From positions 1-9,607 of the forward strand of contig JAWWBN010000148.1 in NCBI GenBank assembly GCA_033720955.1: a stretch of 9,607 bases of DNA, written 5' to 3'. Under the pieces are notes generated by a model that was given only the letters and a program-made list of their open reading frames with translations, was not told where the DNA came from and ran no database searches. This document shows positions 6,709 through 9,607 of this stretch, piece by piece. The position numbers were made by a program, and so were the translations under genes. Source of the DNA: JAWWBN01 sp033720955 (GTDB taxonomy: Bacteria; Acidobacteriota; Thermoanaerobaculia; Multivoradales; JAHEKO01). Every line of letters begins with the position of its first letter. Positions within the stretch are counted from its first letter, which is position 1.

Positions 6709-8427
6709 CTACTGCAGGGTCTCCCGCATCACCTCTTCGATGCTGGTGACGCCGTCGCGGATCTTCTGCAGCCCGCTCTCGCGCAGGCTGACCATGCCGT
6801 TCTGGATCGCCTTCTGGCGCAGCTCGTAGGCGCTGCCGCCGGAGAGGATCAACTCCCGCACCTCGTCGTCCACCTCCATCGTCTCGTAGAGGCCGATCCG
6901 GCCGCGGTAGCCGGTGCCGCTGCAGCCGTCGCAGCCGCGGCCGCGGAAGAGCTGCAGCGTCTTGACCTCGTCGCTGGTGAAGCCGATGTTGGTGAGCGCC
7001 TGGGCGGGCACGTCGATCGGCTCCTTGCACTGGGTGCAGATGCGCCGCACCAGCCGCTGCGCCACCACGAGGTGCACCGAGCTGGCCACGAGAAAGGGCT
7101 CGATCCCCATGTTCATCAGCCGGTTGATGGACGAGGGGGCGTCGTTGGTGTGCAGGGTGGAGAGCACCAGGTGCCCGGTCATCGCCGCCTTGATCCCCAC
7201 CTCGGCGGTCTCGAAGTCGCGGATCTCGCCCACCAGGATCACGTTGGGGTCCTGACGCAGGAAGGAGCGCAGGGCGGTCGCGAAGTTGAGCCCGATCTGC
7301 TCCTTCATCTGGACCTGGTTGATGCCGGAGAGGTTGAACTCGACCGGGTCCTCGGCGGTCATGATGTTGGTCTCGGGGGAGTTGATCCGCGAGATCGCCG
7401 AGTAGAGGGTGTTCGTCTTGCCGGAGCCGGTGGGCCCGGTCACCAGCACCATCCCGTACGGCCGGAAGATCGCCTGCTCGAAGCGTCGCAGCGACTCCGC
7501 CTCGAAGCCCAGCTTGGTCATGTCGAGCATGAGCTGGTCCTTGTCGAGGAGCCGCATGACCACCTTCTCGCCGAAGATGGTGGGCAGCACCGAGACGCGG
7601 AAGTCGAGGTCCTTGACCCGGTTGGCGACCCGGGTCTTGATCTTGATCCGGCCGTCCTGCGGCAGCCGCTTCTCGGCGATGTCCAGCTTGGCCATGATCT
7701 TGAGCCGGCTGGTGATCGCCTCCTTGAGCTTGAGCGGCGGCCGCATCATCTCGTAGAGGATGCCGTCGATGCGGTAGCGGACGCGGTACTCCTTCTCGTA
7801 GGGCTCGATGTGGATGTCGGAGGCGTCGCGCTTGATGGCGTCGGTCAGGATGATGTTGACCAGGCGGACGACGGGCGCCTCCTCCGAGGCCTGCTCCAGG
7901 GTGGCGAGGTCGAGGTCCTCCTCCTCCTCCAGCACCTCCAGGTCGGCGTCGTCGGAGTCGGCGATGTCCTCCATCACCTTCTTGAGCTCGATGGAGTGGG
8001 TGGTGCCGTAGTAGCGGTCGATCGCCTCCCGCAGGGCCGACTCCGAGGCCACCACCGGCTCGACGTTGTAGCCGGTCATGAACTTGATATCGTCCATGGC
8101 GAAGACGTTGGTCGGGTCCACCATGGCGATGGTCAGCTTCGCCCCGGCCTTCGAGACGGGCAGGATGGTGTACTTGCGGGCGACGTCGGGCGGGATGACC
8201 TTGATGATGGTCTCGTCCACCTCGATCTCGGCGAGGTTGATGGCCGGCACCCCGTAGCGCTGGGAGAGGAACTCGACCAGCTCCTCGTCGTCCAGGAAGC
8301 CGAGCTTGACCAGGTGGGTGCCGATGCGGCCGCCCTCACCCTGCTGGTGGGAGAGAGCCTCCCGGAGCTGCTCGGGGGTGATCTTGTTGGCCTTGACCAG
8401 AAGCTCGCCGATTCGACTCACTCGCAC
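6709..8427 (-). CDS. pilB: Type IV pilus assembly / type II secretion ATPase, PilB/GspE family
   Basis: Hexameric cytoplasmic ATPase that powers pilus extension or pseudopilus assembly; 572 aa, full length. An N-terminal MshEN domain (about 1-140) shows two c-di-GMP-type motif repeats, RIGELLVKANKITPEQL (5-21) and RIGTHLVKLGFLDDEEL (34-50). A very acidic linker (152-184) joins it to the motor. Motor motifs: Walker A GPTGSGKT (331-338), Asp box TAEDPVEF (357-364), Walker B VILVGEIRD (396-403) and His box LSTLHTNDA (422-430). Zinc-binding pairs CTQC (464-467) and CDGC (499-502) are intact. PilB is preferred over GspE because of the full MshEN region and overall length, but no pilC, pilT or gsp gene is in view. 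The listed start is GTG 8427; a second in-frame GTG at 8421 (giving MSRIGELL) has a better-spaced GAGG and may be the true start. Confidence 0.92.
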   Translation of the reverse strand: MRVSRIGELLVKANKITPEQLREALSHQQGEGGRIGTHLVKLGFLDDEELVEFLSQRYGVPAINLAEIEVDETIIKVIPPDVARKYTILPVSKAGAKLTIAMVDPTNVFAMDDIKFMTGYNVEPVVASESALREAIDRYYGTTHSIELKKVMEDIADSDDADLEVLEEEEDLDLATLEQASEEAPVVRLVNIILTDAIKRDASDIHIEPYEKEYRVRYRIDGILYEMMRPPLKLKEAITSRLKIMAKLDIAEKRLPQDGRIKIKTRVANRVKDLDFRVSVLPTIFGEKVVMRLLDKDQLMLDMTKLGFEAESLRRFEQAIFRPYGMVLVTGPTGSGKTNTLYSAISRINSPETNIMTAEDPVEFNLSGINQVQMKEQIGLNFATALRSFLRQDPNVILVGEIRDFETAEVGIKAAMTGHLVLSTLHTNDAPSSINRLMNMGIEPFLVASSVHLVVAQRLVRRICTQCKEPIDVPAQALTNIGFTSDEVKTLQLFRGRGCDGCSGTGYRGRIGLYETMEVDDEVRELILSGGSAYELRQKAIQNGMVSLRESGLQKIRDGVTSIEEVMRETLQ

Positions 8428-8471
8428 CTCACCTCACGGCACCGTCCAGGCGTGAACCCGCGCTTGCGAGG

Positions 8472-8500
8472 AGTGTAGCAGCGCCCGAAGTGGCGGCCAA
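8472..8500 (-). promoter_or_regulatory. Sigma70-type promoter upstream of pilB
   Basis: On the minus strand TTGGCC (8495-8500) and TACACT (8472-8477) stand exactly 17 bases apart, matching -35 TTGACA at four of six and -10 TATAAT at four of six positions. It lies about 45 bases upstream of the pilB start and within the only real gap (8428-8527) between pilB and the heptosyltransferase. Predicted transcription would begin near 8465. Confidence 0.5.
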
Positions 8501-8527
8501 GCCGGCCTCAGGCGGCCTTCGAGGGCC

Positions 8528-9583
8528 TCACGCCGGGCCCGTTTCCAGGAGCTCGACCGCCCTCGCCGCCACCCTCTCCGGGGGGATCGCGAGCAGGCAG
8601 ACGCGGGCGTCGTCGAACCGCTTCTCGCAGAAGCTGCACGGAAGACGGTGCCAGAGAGCTCGCTCCGGAGCGCCGTAGGGACCGCTGCGCAGGGGATCGG
8701 TGGGCCCCATCAGGCAGAGCACGGGGACGCCCAGCGCGTGGGCCAGGTGGACCGGTCCGGTGTCGCCGCCGAGGACCAGGCGGGCGCCGCGCAGGACCGA
8801 GGCCAGCTCGCCCAGGCTCCCGGCGTGGAGCGCCCGCGCCCGCCCCCGCGAGGCCAGCGCGGCCTCGCGGGCCATCGCCTCCTCCCCCGGGCCGGAGACC
8901 ACCCGGCTGGGGACGCCGGTGCGCTCGGCCACGAGCTCGGCGACCCGGCCCCAGCGGGTGGGCGGATAGATCTTGTTCGCCCAACCGCCGCCCGGCACGA
9001 TGACCACGCCGGGCGGTCCGTCGGGCCGGGCCGGCGCGCCGGGAAAGAGCCTGTCGGGGGCGAAATCGACCGCGCCCCGCGCGAGCCCCAGCGCGTCCAC
9101 GGCGGCCAGGGCGCGATCGACGGCGTGCTGGGCGTGCTCGCCGCCGGCCGGGTACCCCTCGCCGATCCAGAGAGCGCTCGAAGGCTCGCGGCGGTGACCG
9201 TAGGCCGGCCCGAGAACCCGGCCGGGGAGGCTGACGGCGGCCAGGATCGCGCCCTTGTGGTTCCCCATCAGGTCGATGGCGACTCCGGCCTGGAACCGCT
9301 GCAGACGCCACAGGAAGGCCGCGACCTGGCGCAGGGTGGCCGCCGCGAGCGGCCGCCGCCGCCAGCGGCGCAGGGCCACCGGGACGACCTCGTCGAGGTC
9401 CGGCAGTCCGTCGAGCACCGGCGCGAAGACCTCCTCCACCACCCAGCCGATGGTGGCGCTGGGCAACGCCCGCCGGAGGGCCGTGAGGGTGGGCAGACAG
9501 TGGACCACGTCCCCCAGGGCGCTGGTGCGCACGATCAGGACGCGCAGGGGCTCCCCCTCCGGCACGATACGTCGGTCCTCCAC
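8528..9583 (-). CDS. waaC: LPS heptosyltransferase, glycosyltransferase family 9, WaaC-like
   Basis: Adds a heptose from ADP-heptose to the LPS inner core (family 9, GT-B fold); cytoplasmic face of the inner membrane; 351 aa. The N-terminal motif VLIVRTSALGDVVHCLPTLT (15-34) contains the catalytic-type Asp (D25). VVEEVF (48-53) and VVPVALRRWRR (66-76) resemble E. coli heptosyltransferase I more than WaaF. The C-terminal ADP-heptose site shows GGGWANKIYPPTRW (198-211) with the conserved Lys (K204), GGDTGPVHLAHALGVP (272-287), and GPTDPLRSGPYG (293-304). PCSFC (315-319) and the later C329 occur in many bacterial family-9 enzymes. An in-frame stop (9595-9593) limits the start: GTG 9583 is listed but lacks a ribosome site, while GTG 9565 has GGAGGA about 11 bases upstream and may be the real one. 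Whether it is heptosyltransferase I, II or another family-9 enzyme cannot be fixed from sequence alone. Confidence 0.88.
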   Translation of the reverse strand: MEDRRIVPEGEPLRVLIVRTSALGDVVHCLPTLTALRRALPSATIGWVVEEVFAPVLDGLPDLDEVVPVALRRWRRRPLAAATLRQVAAFLWRLQRFQAGVAIDLMGNHKGAILAAVSLPGRVLGPAYGHRREPSSALWIGEGYPAGGEHAQHAVDRALAAVDALGLARGAVDFAPDRLFPGAPARPDGPPGVVIVPGGGWANKIYPPTRWGRVAELVAERTGVPSRVVSGPGEEAMAREAALASRGRARALHAGSLGELASVLRGARLVLGGDTGPVHLAHALGVPVLCLMGPTDPLRSGPYGAPERALWHRLPCSFCEKRFDDARVCLLAIPPERVAARAVELLETGPA

Positions 9584-9607
9584 GGGAGCATGCTAACCCC
9601 GCGGGGC

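Noticed and set aside
6090..8427. Propanediol microcompartment or cobalamin gene cluster around pduO
   Set aside because: The neighbours are a pilus-type ATPase and the pst operon; no shell, diol dehydratase or cob genes are present.
6637..8478. Plus-strand open frame of 613 codons
   Set aside because: It is antisense to pilB and pduO; composition is His/Asp/Leu/Val-rich as expected from reversed GC-rich codons. PilB motifs on the other strand are complete.

Overview
The window is a GC-rich stretch whose codons almost always end in G or C. It comes from a Gram-negative bacterium: it encodes an LPS-type heptosyltransferase, a type IV pilus/type II secretion ATPase and a lipoprotein phosphate-binding protein. 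The gene styles fit Acidobacteriota, Desulfobacterota or Myxococcota, but the sequence alone does not settle the phylum. All confidently called genes lie on the minus strand, so transcription runs from high to low coordinates.

Right part (9583 to 6090): a WaaC-like heptosyltransferase; then a 100-bp gap holding a good sigma70-type promoter; then a PilB/GspE-type ATPase with an N-terminal MshEN domain; then a PduO-type cob(I)alamin adenosyltransferase. These look like ordinary housekeeping genes.

Centre and left (6089 to 178): a compact phosphate-uptake operon in the order pstS, phoU, pstC, pstA, pstB (copy B), pstB (copy A), and a small helix-hairpin-helix protein with a lysine-rich tail. 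The genes overlap or are separated by a few bases (22 before the last), and several use GTG or TTG starts coupled to the previous stop. A 153-bp leader upstream of pstS holds a 12-bp perfect palindrome next to a possible -10 element, plus hairpins.

Three things make this operon unusual. (1) It has two PstB ATPases with complementary defects. Copy A keeps the Q-loop Gln and switch His but has LSLEE in place of LSGGQ. Copy B keeps LSGGQ but has Pro for the Q-loop Gln and Asn for the switch His. A heterodimer would have one complete and one degenerate ATP site, as in asymmetric ABC transporters, whereas Pst normally uses a PstB homodimer. (2) PhoU carries a C-terminal domain of the low-molecular-weight tyrosine phosphatase/arsenate reductase fold whose catalytic Cys and Arg are replaced by Asp and Leu, so it is a pseudo-enzyme and possibly a ligand sensor. 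(3) The operon ends in an HhH/poly-lysine protein. Its amber stop is followed, in the same frame and with no start codon, by sequence resembling the N-terminus of a PPK2 polyphosphate kinase. That similarity stops near position 61, where a plus-strand aminotransferase-like C-terminus seems to run in from the left edge. This may be a rearrangement or an assembly junction.

Together the operon reads as high-affinity phosphate import (PstS, PstC, PstA, PstB-A/B), a modified PhoU control subunit, and possibly a downstream polyphosphate link.
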